Source: Polymorphobacter sp.
GTDB taxonomy: Bacteria > Pseudomonadota > Alphaproteobacteria > Sphingomonadales > Sphingomonadaceae
NCBI RefSeq assembly: GCF_025362435.1
Contig: NZ_JANYGL010000076.1
Span: 1 to 42,214 of the forward strand
Direction: 5' to 3'
DNA length: 42,214 nucleotides
Part shown: positions 20,150-30,600 of the stretch, in pieces
Layout: each line of letters opens with the position of its first letter
Numbering within the stretch: the stretch's first letter is position 1
Notes under the pieces: model-generated
Told to the model about the DNA's origin: nothing
The model's input: the letters and a program-made list of their open reading frames with translations, nothing else
The model's database searches: none
Program-made: the position numbers and the translations under genes

Positions 20150-20167
20150 TATAAGGATATCTTTATA
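20150..20167. promoter_or_regulatory. Near-perfect palindrome, candidate methionine/SAH-cycle regulator operator upstream of ahcY
   Basis: TATAAGGATATCTTTATA centred on GATATC, one symmetric mismatch. Confidence 0.5.
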
Positions 20168-20224
20168 CTTGCTCCGGCGGCGGCTCCCGGCTAGGGCCAC
20201 GCCAACCTTTCCGGAGCAGACATC

Positions 20225-21634
20225 ATGGCCACGCAGCCGACCCAAACCTTCCAAGACTATGTCATCGCCGACATCGCCCTTGCCGGCTTCGGCCGCCGCG
20301 AGATCGACATCGCCGAGACCGAGATGCCCGGCCTGATGTCGCTGCGGAGCGAATTCGGCACGACCAAGCCGCTGACCGGCGCGCGCATCACCGGCTCGCT
20401 CCACATGACGATCCAGACCGCGGTGCTCATTGAGACGCTGACCGCATTGGGCGCCGAAGTCCGCTGGGCGACGTGCAACATCTATTCGACGCAGGACCAT
20501 GCCGCCGCCGCGATCGCCGCGTCGGGCGTGCCGGTGTTCGCGATTAAGGGCGAGAGCCTCGCCGAATATTGGGACTATGTCGGGCGCATCTTCGACTGGG
20601 GCGATGCTACCTGCAACATGATCCTCGACGACGGCGGCGACGCGACGATGTTCGCACTGTGGGGCGCCAAGCTCGAGGCGGGCGAGACGATGGGCGAGCC
20701 CGAGAACGAGGAAGAGATCGAGATGCAGCGCGCGCTCAAGGCGTTCGTCGCGCGTCGCCCCGGCTACCTCACCGAGACCGTCAAGAACATCAAGGGCGTG
20801 TCGGAGGAAACCACCACGGGCGTCCACCGCCTGTACGCGATCGCCAAGAAGGGCGAGCTGCCGTTCCCCGCGATCAACGTCAACGACAGCGTCACCAAGT
20901 CGAAGTTCGACAACCTTTACGGCTGCAAGGAGTCGCTGGTCGACGCGATCCGCCGCGGCACCGACGTCATGCTCGCGGGCAAGGTCGCGACCGTCGCCGG
21001 CTTCGGCGATGTCGGCAAGGGCAGCGCCCAGTCGCTGCGTAACGGCGGCGCGCGCGTCCTCGTCACCGAAGTCGATCCGATCTGCGCGCTGCAGGCGGCG
21101 ATGGAGGGCTTCGAGGTCGTGACGATGGAGGAGGCGGTGACCCGCTCCGACATCTTCGTCACCGCGACGGGCAACGCCGACGTCATCACCGCCGAGCACA
21201 TGGCGGGCATGAAGAACATGGCGATCGTCTGCAACATCGGCCACTTCGACAGCGAGATCCAGATCGCCGCGCTGTCGAACTACAAGTGGACCGAGGTCAA
21301 GCCGCAGGTCGACCTCGTCGAGTTCCCCGACGGCAAGCAGATCATCATCCTGTCGAAGGGCCGCCTGGTCAATCTCGGCAACGCCACCGGTCACCCGAGC
21401 TTCGTCATGTCGGCGAGCTTCACCAACCAGACGCTGGCGCAGATCGAGCTGTTCACCCGCCCCGAGCAGTACCAGAACGACGTCTACGTCCTGCCCAAGC
21501 ACCTCGACGAAAAGGTCGCCGCGCTTCACCTCGACAAGCTCGGCGTCAAGCTTACGAAGCTGACGTCGAAGCAGGCGGGCTACATCGGCGTGCCCGTCGA
21601 AGGGCCGTTCAAGCCGGATCATTACCGCTACTAG
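20225..21634 (+). CDS. ahcY: Adenosylhomocysteinase
   Basis: [28 protein letters not shown]...[21 protein letters not shown]...[14 protein letters not shown]...[14 protein letters not shown]...KPDHYRY C-terminus. Confidence 0.98.
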   Translation: MATQPTQTFQDYVIADIALAGFGRREIDIAETEMPGLMSLRSEFGTTKPLTGARITGSLHMTIQTAVLIETLTALGAEVRWATCNIYSTQDHAAAAIAASGVPVFAIKGESLAEYWDYVGRIFDWGDATCNMILDDGGDATMFALWGAKLEAGETMGEPENEEEIEMQRALKAFVARRPGYLTETVKNIKGVSEETTTGVHRLYAIAKKGELPFPAINVNDSVTKSKFDNLYGCKESLVDAIRRGTDVMLAGKVATVAGFGDVGKGSAQSLRNGGARVLVTEVDPICALQAAMEGFEVVTMEEAVTRSDIFVTATGNADVITAEHMAGMKNMAIVCNIGHFDSEIQIAALSNYKWTEVKPQVDLVEFPDGKQIIILSKGRLVNLGNATGHPSFVMSASFTNQTLAQIELFTRPEQYQNDVYVLPKHLDEKVAALHLDKLGVKLTKLTSKQAGYIGVPVEGPFKPDHYRY

Positions 21635-22011
21635 CGTATAAGCCGCACCTCGACACCGACGGCGCTCGCGACTTCGGACCACGCTCGGTCGCCGGTTAGG
21701 ACCGGGCAGCCGAGCCGAAGTCCGAGCGCCAGACAGTGACGGTCACCTAGTGACAATCCAAATGGCGACGTCACGCGGTCGAGGAGTCCAGCCTCGACCG
21801 CCAATGTTTCATCGGCCGGGATGGCGACCATCCGCAGGCTGTTGAGGTGACTGCGCACCACGTCGGCATCCAGCCCCCGTCGGAGCCGCGTTGCAACCTC
21901 GGAGAGGTTGACGGTCGAAATTACTGCCGCTTCGAGATGTGCGATCACAACGTCGGCACCGGGTTCGTCGAGTAGCACGGCGAGGACCGCAGAGGCATCG
22001 AGTACGATCAA
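21631..22011 (-). CDS. vapC: Type II toxin, VapC-like PIN domain ribonuclease
   Basis: [22 protein letters not shown]...[12 protein letters not shown]...[28 protein letters not shown] acidic residues and layout. Confidence 0.92.
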   Translation of the reverse strand: MIVLDASAVLAVLLDEPGADVVIAHLEAAVISTVNLSEVATRLRRGLDADVVRSHLNSLRMVAIPADETLAVEAGLLDRVTSPFGLSLGDRHCLALGLRLGCPVLTGDRAWSEVASAVGVEVRLIR

Positions 22012-22466
22012 GCTCGCCTGCCAGCTTCTCGACTAGCTTCGTGGCGACGATCAGCGAGAAAGTCATCGACGGTGCCAAGATCGGCTCCGCTCGCCGCGAT
22101 CGCAGCACGGACCTTGGCAAACCTCACAGCGGCGTCGCTAGACACGTTGTTGTCACGAAGGGTTCCCGCCGCACGGGGTTCGTACACTGCGCCTGAAGCG
22201 AAGACGTGGCTGGCCCGAAGACGCTTGCGACTTGTCGGATGCCAGCCGAGCGGCGCGAGGACGTCGCGAACAACTCGTCCCGCATGCTGGCGCTCGGTAT
22301 CGTCGAGCCTCCCGACCTCGTCGATGATTGCCCGGTCGATCGCTGCCACAGCCGGCTCGCGTCGGCGGGAGCGACGTGTCATTTCAGCGATAGTATCGGG
22401 ATGCGTGATAAGCGCCACAATGATCCGACCCTTGGTTCCTTCGCGGAAATCGTGGTAGCTAAGCAT
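22008..22466 (-). CDS. Antitoxin-position protein with VapB-like C-terminus and uncharacterised N-terminal region
   Basis: 152 aa, ATGA overlap with vapC. C-terminus [21 protein letters not shown] resembles VapB-type antitoxin tails; the preceding about 110 aa is unfamiliar. Confidence 0.7.
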   Translation of the reverse strand: MLSYHDFREGTKGRIIVALITHPDTIAEMTRRSRRREPAVAAIDRAIIDEVGRLDDTERQHAGRVVRDVLAPLGWHPTSRKRLRASHVFASGAVYEPRAAGTLRDNNVSSDAAVRFAKVRAAIAASGADLGTVDDFLADRRHEASREAGRRA

Positions 22467-22501
22467 AGCCGTTTGTACCTTGTCCGTCGGAGACTAACAC
22501 G

Positions 22502-22966
22502 TTGATAGGTGTTCCGACGGAAAATGCAACTTGCCTTGACCCCGCCGCGCTCGAAGCCTTCGCCGCGCGCCTCGCGACTATCCTCCGCCCCGGCGACGTC
22601 GTCGCCCTGTCCGGTGACCTCGGCGCGGGCAAGACGACATTTGCGCGGGGCGTTCTGCGCGGGCTCGGCTGGAGCGGCGAGGTGCCGTCGCCGTCGTTCA
22701 CGCTCGTCCAGACTTACGACACCGTTCCGCCGGTGTGGCACGTCGATCTCTACCGGCTGGAGTCGGCGGACGGGGCCGAGGCGCTCGGGCTCGACGATAT
22801 CTGGGACACTGCGGCGGTGCTGATCGAATGGCCCGAGCGGCTCGGCGTTCGCCTGCCGGAGGCGCTGCGCCTCCACCTTGACGGCGCCGGTGACGCGACG
22901 CGGACCTTGACAGCGACCGTCCCGAAGTCATGGGAGGGGCGATGGCCTCCCCCAAGATCAGCATGA
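22502..22966 (+). CDS. tsaE: tRNA threonylcarbamoyladenosine biosynthesis ATPase TsaE
   Basis: ...LRPGDVVALSGDLGAGKTTFARGVLRGLGWSGEVPSPSFTLVQTYD...WHVDLYRLES...LIEWPERL; annotated TTG start uncertain. Confidence 0.94.
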   Translation: MIGVPTENATCLDPAALEAFAARLATILRPGDVVALSGDLGAGKTTFARGVLRGLGWSGEVPSPSFTLVQTYDTVPPVWHVDLYRLESADGAEALGLDDIWDTAAVLIEWPERLGVRLPEALRLHLDGAGDATRTLTATVPKSWEGRWPPPRSA

Positions 22967-23940
22967 TTCCTCCGGCAACCGCGCCCGCCTTCCTCGCCGC
23001 GAACGGCTGGGGTGGAGCCGAAATCCGCCCGCTCGCCGGCGACGCCTCGTTCCGCCGCTATTTCCGCGTGATCGACGGCAACCGCACCGCGGTGCTGATG
23101 GACGCGCCGCCCGCGACCGAGGACAGCCGCCCGTTCCTCGACATCGGCGGGCACCTTGGCGCGATGGGGTTCTCGGCCCCGCAACCGCTCGGGGTCGATC
23201 TCGACGCCGGGCTGGTCCTGCTCGAGGATTTTGGCGACGACCGGGTGACCCCGGTGCTCGCCGCCGCGCCCGAGCGCGAGGCGGCAACCTACGCGCAGGC
23301 AATCGACCTGCTCGCCGCGCTCCACGCCCAGCCCGCGCCGCCGCTGGCACCATACGACGAGTCTGTGATGCTGCGCGAAGTGCGGCTGTTCCCCGAATGG
23401 TATCTGCCCGCCGTCGGGCTGGCCGAGGCAGCCGGCTATGAGGAGGCGTGGCGGGCGACATGGCCCGGAGTGGTCGCGGCGACGGCGGCGGCGCCGGTAC
23501 TGACGCTACGTGATTATCATGCTGATAATTTGATGCTGCTCGACCGCCCGGGGATGCTCGGGCTCGGCCTGCTCGACTTCCAGGACGCGCTCGCCGGGCA
23601 CCCTGCCTACGACCTCGTCTCGCTCCTCCAGGATGCGCGCCGCGATGTGCCGCGCGACCTCGAGGAGGCGATGTTCGCGCGCTACGTCGAGGCATGCAGG
23701 ATCGACGACGTCCCCGCCTTCCGCGCCGCCTACGAAATCCTCGGGGCGCAGCGGAACACCAAGATTCTCGGCATCTTCACCCGCCTTCGTGACCGTGACG
23801 GCCGCCACGGCTACGTCGAGCGCCACCCGCGGATGTGGGGCCTGCTCGAGCGCAATTTCGCCCATCCGGCGCTGGCGCCAGTGCGCGACTGGTTCGACGT
23901 CAACGTGCCGGCGTCGGCGCGCGCCGCGGCGTGGGCATGA
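22942..23940 (+). CDS. amgK: Aminoglycoside phosphotransferase-family sugar kinase, AmgK-like (MurNAc/GlcNAc kinase)
   Basis: GDASFRRYFRVIDGNRTAVLMDAPP...LTLRDYHADNLMLLDRPGMLGLGLLDFQDALAGHPAYDLVSLLQDARRDV; immediately followed by a MurU-like gene. Confidence 0.88.
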   Translation: MASPKISMIPPATAPAFLAANGWGGAEIRPLAGDASFRRYFRVIDGNRTAVLMDAPPATEDSRPFLDIGGHLGAMGFSAPQPLGVDLDAGLVLLEDFGDDRVTPVLAAAPEREAATYAQAIDLLAALHAQPAPPLAPYDESVMLREVRLFPEWYLPAVGLAEAAGYEEAWRATWPGVVAATAAAPVLTLRDYHADNLMLLDRPGMLGLGLLDFQDALAGHPAYDLVSLLQDARRDVPRDLEEAMFARYVEACRIDDVPAFRAAYEILGAQRNTKILGIFTRLRDRDGRHGYVERHPRMWGLLERNFAHPALAPVRDWFDVNVPASARAAAWA

Positions 23941-24695
23941 GCCGCTTCAGCACGCCGCTCGCGCTGCGCCCCGGCGTCGATGTCGTCGTGCCGACGACGG
24001 CGATGGTGCTGTCGGCCGGGCTCGGCAAGCGGATGCGCCCGCTGACGGCGACACGGCCGAAGCCGCTCGTCCTCGTCGCCGGGCGCTCGCTGCTCGACCG
24101 CGCACTCGACCACCTTACCGCCGCCGGGGTCGCGCGCGCGGTGGTCAACGTCCATTATTTCGCCGAGCAGGTCGAAGCACATCTCGCCAGCCGCGACGGG
24201 CCGGAAGTCGTCATCTCCGACGAGCGCGGCACCCTGCTCGAAACCGGCGGCGGGGTGACCAAGGCGTTGCCGCTGATCGATTGCGACCCGTTCTATGTCA
24301 TCAACAGCGACAATTTGTGGGTCGACGGCTCGATCGACACGCTCAAGCTCCTCGCGCAGCGGTGGGACAGCACGACGATGGACGCGCTGCTCCTGCTCGT
24401 GCCGCTGGCGCGGGCGAGCGGCTATGATGGACGCGGCGACTTCACCATGACGCCGATCGGGCGGCTGAAGCGCCGCGTCGAGCAGCGCGTCGCGCCGTAC
24501 GTCTTCTCGGGCGTGCAGGTGCTGTCGAAGCGCCTGTTCGACGGCGAGCCGGTCGAGCCGTTTTCGCTCAACCGCCTCTACGACAAGGCACTCGCGAACG
24601 GCCGCCTGTTCGGCGCGGTCCACGGCGGAATGTGGTTCCACGTCGGCACCCCGGCGTCGGTCGGCGAGACCGAAGTGCTGCTTGCCGACAGTTAA
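23937..24695 (+). CDS. murU: Nucleotidyltransferase family protein, MurU-like
   Basis: MVLSAGLGKRMRPLTATRPKPLVLVAGRSLLDRALDHLTAAGVARAVVNVHYFAEQVEAHL; ATGA overlap with the kinase stop. Confidence 0.9.
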   Translation: MSRFSTPLALRPGVDVVVPTTAMVLSAGLGKRMRPLTATRPKPLVLVAGRSLLDRALDHLTAAGVARAVVNVHYFAEQVEAHLASRDGPEVVISDERGTLLETGGGVTKALPLIDCDPFYVINSDNLWVDGSIDTLKLLAQRWDSTTMDALLLLVPLARASGYDGRGDFTMTPIGRLKRRVEQRVAPYVFSGVQVLSKRLFDGEPVEPFSLNRLYDKALANGRLFGAVHGGMWFHVGTPASVGETEVLLADS

Positions 24696-27630
24696 CGTCT
24701 TCACGATCGCGCCGCACGTCGCCTTCGTCGATGCGCTGGCGAAGGGGTTGCTAGCGCGAACGGCGGGCGACCCGATGGCGTTGGCCCGGGCGCAGGTTCT
24801 GCTGCCCAACCGCCGCGCGGTCCGGGCGCTGGGCGATGCTTTCGTCCGCCTGTCCGGCGGCGGGCTGCTGCTGCCACGGATGACGCCGATCGGCGATGTC
24901 GATGCCGACGAAGCGCTCGGGCATTTCGACGGCGACCTTGCCGCCGATGCGGGCCTGCTCCCGGCGATCGACCCGACCAAGCGGCGTCTGCTCCTCGCGC
25001 AGCTCGTCCGGCGGTGGCGCGACGGGACCAGCCCCATCACCGCAATCGAGGCATTGCGGCTCGCCGACCAACTCGCGGCGGCGTTCGACGCGCTGGCGTT
25101 CGAGGAGGTCGACGGCTCGGCACTGACCGGCTTTGCTCCCGACGACATGGCGCATCACTGGGAGGCGACGCTCGCCTTCTTCCGCGTCGTCCTCGACCTG
25201 TGGCCGCCGCTGCTCGCGAGCCACGGCGAGATCGACCCGGCGACGCGCAACCGCGCCCTGCTCGATGCGCTCTCCGGACGGTGGAAGGCCAGCCCCCCCG
25301 GTCTCGTCGTCGCCGCCGGCATGGCCGGAGTCGCGCCGCCGGTGGCGCGACTGCTGCGGGTGATCGCGCGGCTGCCGCAGGGGATCGTCGTCCTGCCCGG
25401 GCTCGACACCGCAATGAGCGACGCCGCTTGGGGCGCGATCCGCTGCCACCTGACCGATAGCGATGCCGATGGTGCGGCCGACCCGGCGCGCAACAGCGAC
25501 GAGCACCCGCAGTTCGCGCTCAAGGTCCTGCTCCATCACCTCGACGTCGCACGCGGCGAGGTCGAGGACTGGGGCCACATGACCGCGCTCGACGGTCCTG
25601 CCGGGCGTGCGGTCGAGGTTGCGCGGGCGATGGCTCCGGCGGCGTTCACCGGCGACTGGCGGCATCGTGCGATCGACCCCGCGCTGTTCGCCGAGGTCCG
25701 CGCGGTGACCGCCGCGACCCCGGCGGAGGAGGCGCAGGTCATCGCACTCGCGCTGCGTCGGGCGCTCGATACGCCGGGCAAGACCGCGGCGCTGGTCACT
25801 CCAGACCGCGGCCTCGCGCGGCGCGTCGCGGCGCACGTCGCGCGCTGGGGGATCGAGGTCGACGATTCGGCGGGGACGCCGCTACGGGTGACGCCGCCGG
25901 GGGCGCTGCTGCTGGCGCTGGTCGAGGCGGCGGCGCGCGGGTTCACGCCGGTGGCGCTGCTTGCGGTGTTGAAGCATCCGCTGGTCCGGCGCGGCGACAC
26001 CCGGCTCGACTGGCTCGATGCGGTCCGGCGGCTCGACCTCGCCTTGCGTGGCGTCCGGCCGGCGCCGGGACTCGATGGCACCGGGGCGCAGGTCGACGCC
26101 GAGGATGCGCGGCTGTCGCCGCGGTGGGCCGAGGTCGCGGCGCTGCTCGATCCGCTCGAGCGCCTGTTCGCGACGCCGCTCGTCGGCTTTGCCGAGCTGA
26201 TCGCGACGCTGCGCGAGGCGGCGCAGGCGTTGTGCGGCGACGATTTGTGGGCGCGGCCCGAGGGGCGGGCGCTGGCGCGGCTGGTCGAGGCGCTCGAAAC
26301 CCACGGGCATCACCTCAATCCGTTCGAACCGCTCGACGCCCCGGCGCTGATCGCGGCGTTCCTGCTCGAGACCGCGGTCCGCCAGCCGTTCGGCAAGCAT
26401 CCGCGGCTGGCGATCTATGGGACGCTCGAGGCGCGGCTCCAGCGCGCCGACCTGATGATCCTCGGCGGGATGAACGAGGGCGTCTGGCCCGCGCGCCCGG
26501 TTCCCGACCCGTGGCTCGCGCCGAAGCTGCGGAGCCACCTGACGCTGCCCTCGCTCGAACGCCGGATCGGGCTCGCGGCGCACGATTTCGTCTCGGCGCT
26601 CGGCGGTCCCGAGGTCCTGCTGACGCGGGCGCGGCGCGACGAGAGCGCGCCCGCGGTGCCGTCGCGCTTCTGGCTGCGGCTTCATGCGCTCGCGGGGGAG
26701 GCGATCCGCCCTGACGAGGCGCTGCTCGGTCTCGCCCGCGCGCTCGACGCCGCGCCGCAGGTTTCGGCGACGCGGCCCGCACCCGCCCCGGCTGCAGCGC
26801 TGCGTCCGCGACGGATATCGGTGACCGCCGCCGAGCGGCTCAAGGCCGATCCGTACAGCTATTACGCGCAGACGATGCTGCGGCTGAGGGCGCTCGACGC
26901 GCTCGATGCCGACGCCAGCGCCGCCGATCGCGGGACCGCGGTCCATTCGATTCTCGAGGAATGGGTCAAGCGCGGCGATGCCGACCCGGCGACGCTGCCG
27001 CGCTTCACCGAGGCCGAGCTGCTCAAATGGTCGGGCCATCCGCTGATGCGCGCATTATGGGCCCCGCGCGTGCGGCGGGCGATGGATTGGGTCGCGAGCA
27101 CGATGGCGGCGTGGGAGGCCGAGGGCTGGACCCCCGCCGCCGCCGAGGCCGACGGCTCGATCGACTTGGCGAACGGCATCACGTTGCGCGGCAAGGCCGA
27201 CCGGATCGACCGCAGCGACTCCGGCGCACTGGCGATCGTCGACTACAAGACCGGGGTCGTGCCGAGCCACGCGCAGATCGAGGGCGGCTTCGCGCTGCAG
27301 ATGGGCCTGCTCGGCTGGCTCGCCGAGGAGGGGCGGCTCGGAGGGGTAGATAGGGGGCCGGTCGGGGCAATGCGCTACTGGAAGCTCGGCGGCGGCACCG
27401 ATCCGGGCAAGGCGAGCGACCCGCTCAAGTTTCGCAGCGAGGTGACGATGGCGGTCAACCATATCGCCGCGACCAAAAAGCATTTCCTCAAGCTGTGCGA
27501 CGACATGCTGCTCGGGGACGGCGCGTTCACCGCCAAGCTCCACCCCGAATATGCCAAGGGCAACGACTACGACCAGCTCGCGCGCGTCCTCGAATGGCTC
27601 GGGCGGCCGAAGATGGCGGACGGCGTGTGA
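24682..27630 (+). CDS. addB: Double-strand break repair protein AddB
   Basis: 982 aa; ...AQVLLPNRRAVRALGDAF...GGMNEGVWPARPVPDPWLAPKLRSHLTLPSLERRIGLAAHDF...IVDYKTG; TTG start overlapping murU. Confidence 0.95.
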   Translation: MPTVNVFTIAPHVAFVDALAKGLLARTAGDPMALARAQVLLPNRRAVRALGDAFVRLSGGGLLLPRMTPIGDVDADEALGHFDGDLAADAGLLPAIDPTKRRLLLAQLVRRWRDGTSPITAIEALRLADQLAAAFDALAFEEVDGSALTGFAPDDMAHHWEATLAFFRVVLDLWPPLLASHGEIDPATRNRALLDALSGRWKASPPGLVVAAGMAGVAPPVARLLRVIARLPQGIVVLPGLDTAMSDAAWGAIRCHLTDSDADGAADPARNSDEHPQFALKVLLHHLDVARGEVEDWGHMTALDGPAGRAVEVARAMAPAAFTGDWRHRAIDPALFAEVRAVTAATPAEEAQVIALALRRALDTPGKTAALVTPDRGLARRVAAHVARWGIEVDDSAGTPLRVTPPGALLLALVEAAARGFTPVALLAVLKHPLVRRGDTRLDWLDAVRRLDLALRGVRPAPGLDGTGAQVDAEDARLSPRWAEVAALLDPLERLFATPLVGFAELIATLREAAQALCGDDLWARPEGRALARLVEALETHGHHLNPFEPLDAPALIAAFLLETAVRQPFGKHPRLAIYGTLEARLQRADLMILGGMNEGVWPARPVPDPWLAPKLRSHLTLPSLERRIGLAAHDFVSALGGPEVLLTRARRDESAPAVPSRFWLRLHALAGEAIRPDEALLGLARALDAAPQVSATRPAPAPAAALRPRRISVTAAERLKADPYSYYAQTMLRLRALDALDADASAADRGTAVHSILEEWVKRGDADPATLPRFTEAELLKWSGHPLMRALWAPRVRRAMDWVASTMAAWEAEGWTPAAAEADGSIDLANGITLRGKADRIDRSDSGALAIVDYKTGVVPSHAQIEGGFALQMGLLGWLAEEGRLGGVDRGPVGAMRYWKLGGGTDPGKASDPLKFRSEVTMAVNHIAATKKHFLKLCDDMLLGDGAFTAKLHPEYAKGNDYDQLARVLEWLGRPKMADGV

Positions 27631-30600
27631 GGGGGCTGCAGCACCTTTTGCCCGTTCAGGCCGATGGCGCGTCGCCGGCGGGCAGCGCGTGGATGTCGGC
27701 GTCGGCGGGGACCGGCAAGACACAGGTGCTGACCGCGCGGGTGCTGCGGCTGCTGCTCAGCGGGTCGCCGCCCGAACGCATCCTCGCACTGACCTTTACC
27801 AAGGCCGGGGCGGCGGAGATGCAGACACGCATCTTCGACCGGTTGGGCTCGTGGGTCGCGGCGGGGGACAACGAGCTCAAGTCCGACCTCGCCGCGATCC
27901 GTGCCGACACCGATCCCGACACCTGCGCGCGGGCGCGGCAGTTGTTCGCGCGCGTCCTCGATGCAAAGGGCGGGCTGCAGGTCCAGACGATCCACGGCTT
28001 CGCCCAGTCGCTACTCGCCAGCTTCCCCGTCGAGGCGGGGATCGCGCCGGGGTTCGCCGCGCTCGACGATCGCTCGGCGCTGGCGCTGCGCGGGCAGGTG
28101 CTCGCCGAGTCGATCGAGCAAGCCGACGACGACGAGTTTCTCGCCGATGTCGCCGCAATGGCGATCGCCAGCGGCGAGGCGCGGCTGGCGACGATCGCGG
28201 CGACGCTGATCGCGCATCACGATGCGATCGCGGCACTGGGCAACCCGCAGGGGTTCGAGCCGAAACTGCGCCGCGCCTTCGGGCTGCCGGGCGAGGGGAG
28301 CGCCGCCGACGTGCTTGCCGCAGCGGTCGCGACGATCGACGTCGCCGGGGTCCGCCGGATCGCCGCGGTGTGCGAAGCCGATGGCGGGATGAAGGCACTC
28401 GAACGCGCCGACATTCTCCACTGGTGGGCCGCGTGCGCGCCGGCGGCGCAGGTCGAACATTTCGACACGCTCTACCGCGCCTTCCACACGCTCGAAGGCG
28501 AGCCGCGCAAGGGCATCGTCCCCGGCGGCAAGAAGGCCAACCCGGGCGACATCGCCCTCGCCGAGACGCTATGCGCGCAGATCACCGCCGTCGCCGGGGT
28601 CCGCCGCCTACTCGACGCGGTCTCCAACGCCGCGCGCCACCTGCGCGTCGGGGCGCGGCTCGGCGGGGCGTATGCGCTGCACAAGCATCGCGCCGGGGTG
28701 ATCGACTATGACGACATGATCGCGCGCGCGGCAGCGCTGCTCAAGGGCGACGGCGCGAGCGCGTGGGTCCGCTACAAGCTCGACCGGCGGATCGACCACC
28801 TCCTCGTCGACGAGGCGCAGGACACCAACGAGGCGCAGTGGGACATCGTCGAGGCGCTAACCGACGAGTTCTTCGACGGGCAGGGGGCGCGCGACGTCCA
28901 GCGGACCTTGTTCGTCGTCGGCGACTTCAAGCAGGCGATCTTCAGCTTCCAGGGGTCGGACCCCAGGATCTTCGAAGGGCGGCAAGGGCATTTTCGCGCC
29001 AAGGCGGAAGACGCCAGGCTCGGCTGGAGCGACCTGCCGATGACGCTGTCGTTCCGCTCGACCCCGGCGGTGCTCGAGGTCGTCAACGCGGTGATCGACG
29101 ACCTCGGCCACGAGGCGTTGGGCATGAACGAAGGGGTGCTGCCTCACGAAGCGCACCGCGCCGACGCGATCGGCAGCGTGACCCTTTGGCCGCCACTGGT
29201 CCCCGAGGCCGATGAGGAAGTGGTCGACGACGATGCGCCGTGGCTCCCCGCCGCGCAGGTGCTGATGGCGCACAAGCTCGCGCGGCAGATAGCGGCGTGG
29301 CTCAACCCCGCGACCGCGCTCGCCTTGCCCGCGCGCGGCCGAGTGTGCCGCCCGGAGGATATTCTCGTGCTGGTTCGCAGCCGTGGCGAGTTCGTCGGGG
29401 CGCTGGTCGCCGCGCTCCACGACTTCGGGGTGCCGGTGGCGGGGGTCGACCGGCTGCGGCTGACTGCGCCGCTGGCGGTGCAGGACCTGCTTGCGCTGAT
29501 CCGCTTCGCCCTCCAGCCCGACGACGACCTGACGTGCGCGGCGCTGCTGACCTCTCCGTTCGTCGGGCTGAGCCAGGACGACCTGTTCGCGCTCGCGCAT
29601 GGACGCCGGGGCACCCTGTGGTCGGTGGTTCGCGAGGGGGGCGGCTGGGCGAGGGAGTTCCTGTCGGCGGTGCTGGCCCTCGCCGACTTCTCCGCGCCGT
29701 ACGAATTTCTCGAGACGATCCTGTCGGGGCCGCTGCAGGGGCGCAAGCGCCTGCTCGGGCGGCTGGGGGCTGAGGCGCGCGACCAGATCGCCGCGCTGCT
29801 CGGCCAGGCGCTGGCGTTCGAAGCGGCGAACGCGCCGTCGCTGCAGGGCTTCCTCAGCTGGATCGAGTCCGACGACATCGACCTCAAGCGCGACCCCGAC
29901 GCGCCCGTCGACGCGGTGCGGATCATGACGGTCCACGGCGCGAAGGGGTTGCAGGCCCCGGTCGTCGTCCTCGCCGACGCGACGAAGGAACTGCCGCGCG
30001 ACCGCGACGGCCACGTCATGCTCGCGCTTGACGGCTCCGACCCGGTGCCGGTGTTCCACGGCGGCAAGGCGGGCAAGGTCGGCATCATCGCCGCCGAGGC
30101 CGAGGCGCGCGCTGCTGCCTCGACCGCCGAGCATTGGCGGCTGCTCTACGTCGCGCTGACCCGGGCAGAGGACCTGTTGTTCATCGGCGGCGCGCTGGCG
30201 AAGGCGCGCGGTGACAAGCCCGCCGAGGTGCCGCTGGACAGCTGGTACGCCGCGGTCGACCGCGCGATGACCAACGAATGGGACCTCGTCGACGAGGCCG
30301 ACCCGGTGTGGGGATCGGCGCGGGTCCATCGCGCCGGGACGGTCGTGACCCCCGAGCCGCGCGTCGCGCACGTTCCAGCCGAGATCGCGCTACCCGACTG
30401 GGCGACGACTCCCGCCGCTCCCGAGGCGCGCCCGCCGCGCCCGCTCAGCCCGTCGACGATCGCCGCCGACGACGTCGCCCAGCCGCCCCCGGGTCCTGCG
30501 GCGAAGGCGGCGGCGCGGCGCGGGCAGCTGCTCCACACCTTGTTCGAACGGCTGCCCGGGGTCGCGGTCGAGACGCGCGCCGGGGTCGCGGCGGCATGGC

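Noticed and set aside
20063-21682. 539-aa minus-strand ORF antisense to ahcY
   Set aside because: Same shadow-ORF signature over a clear ahcY.
27495-27626. N-terminal extension of AddA in the ORF track
   Set aside because: It overlaps the addB C-terminus in another frame; the GTG at 27627 in a GTGA overlap is the likely start.
28857-30371. 504-aa minus-strand ORF antisense to addA
   Set aside because: Shadow ORF of high-GC codon usage; AddA helicase motifs are on the plus strand.
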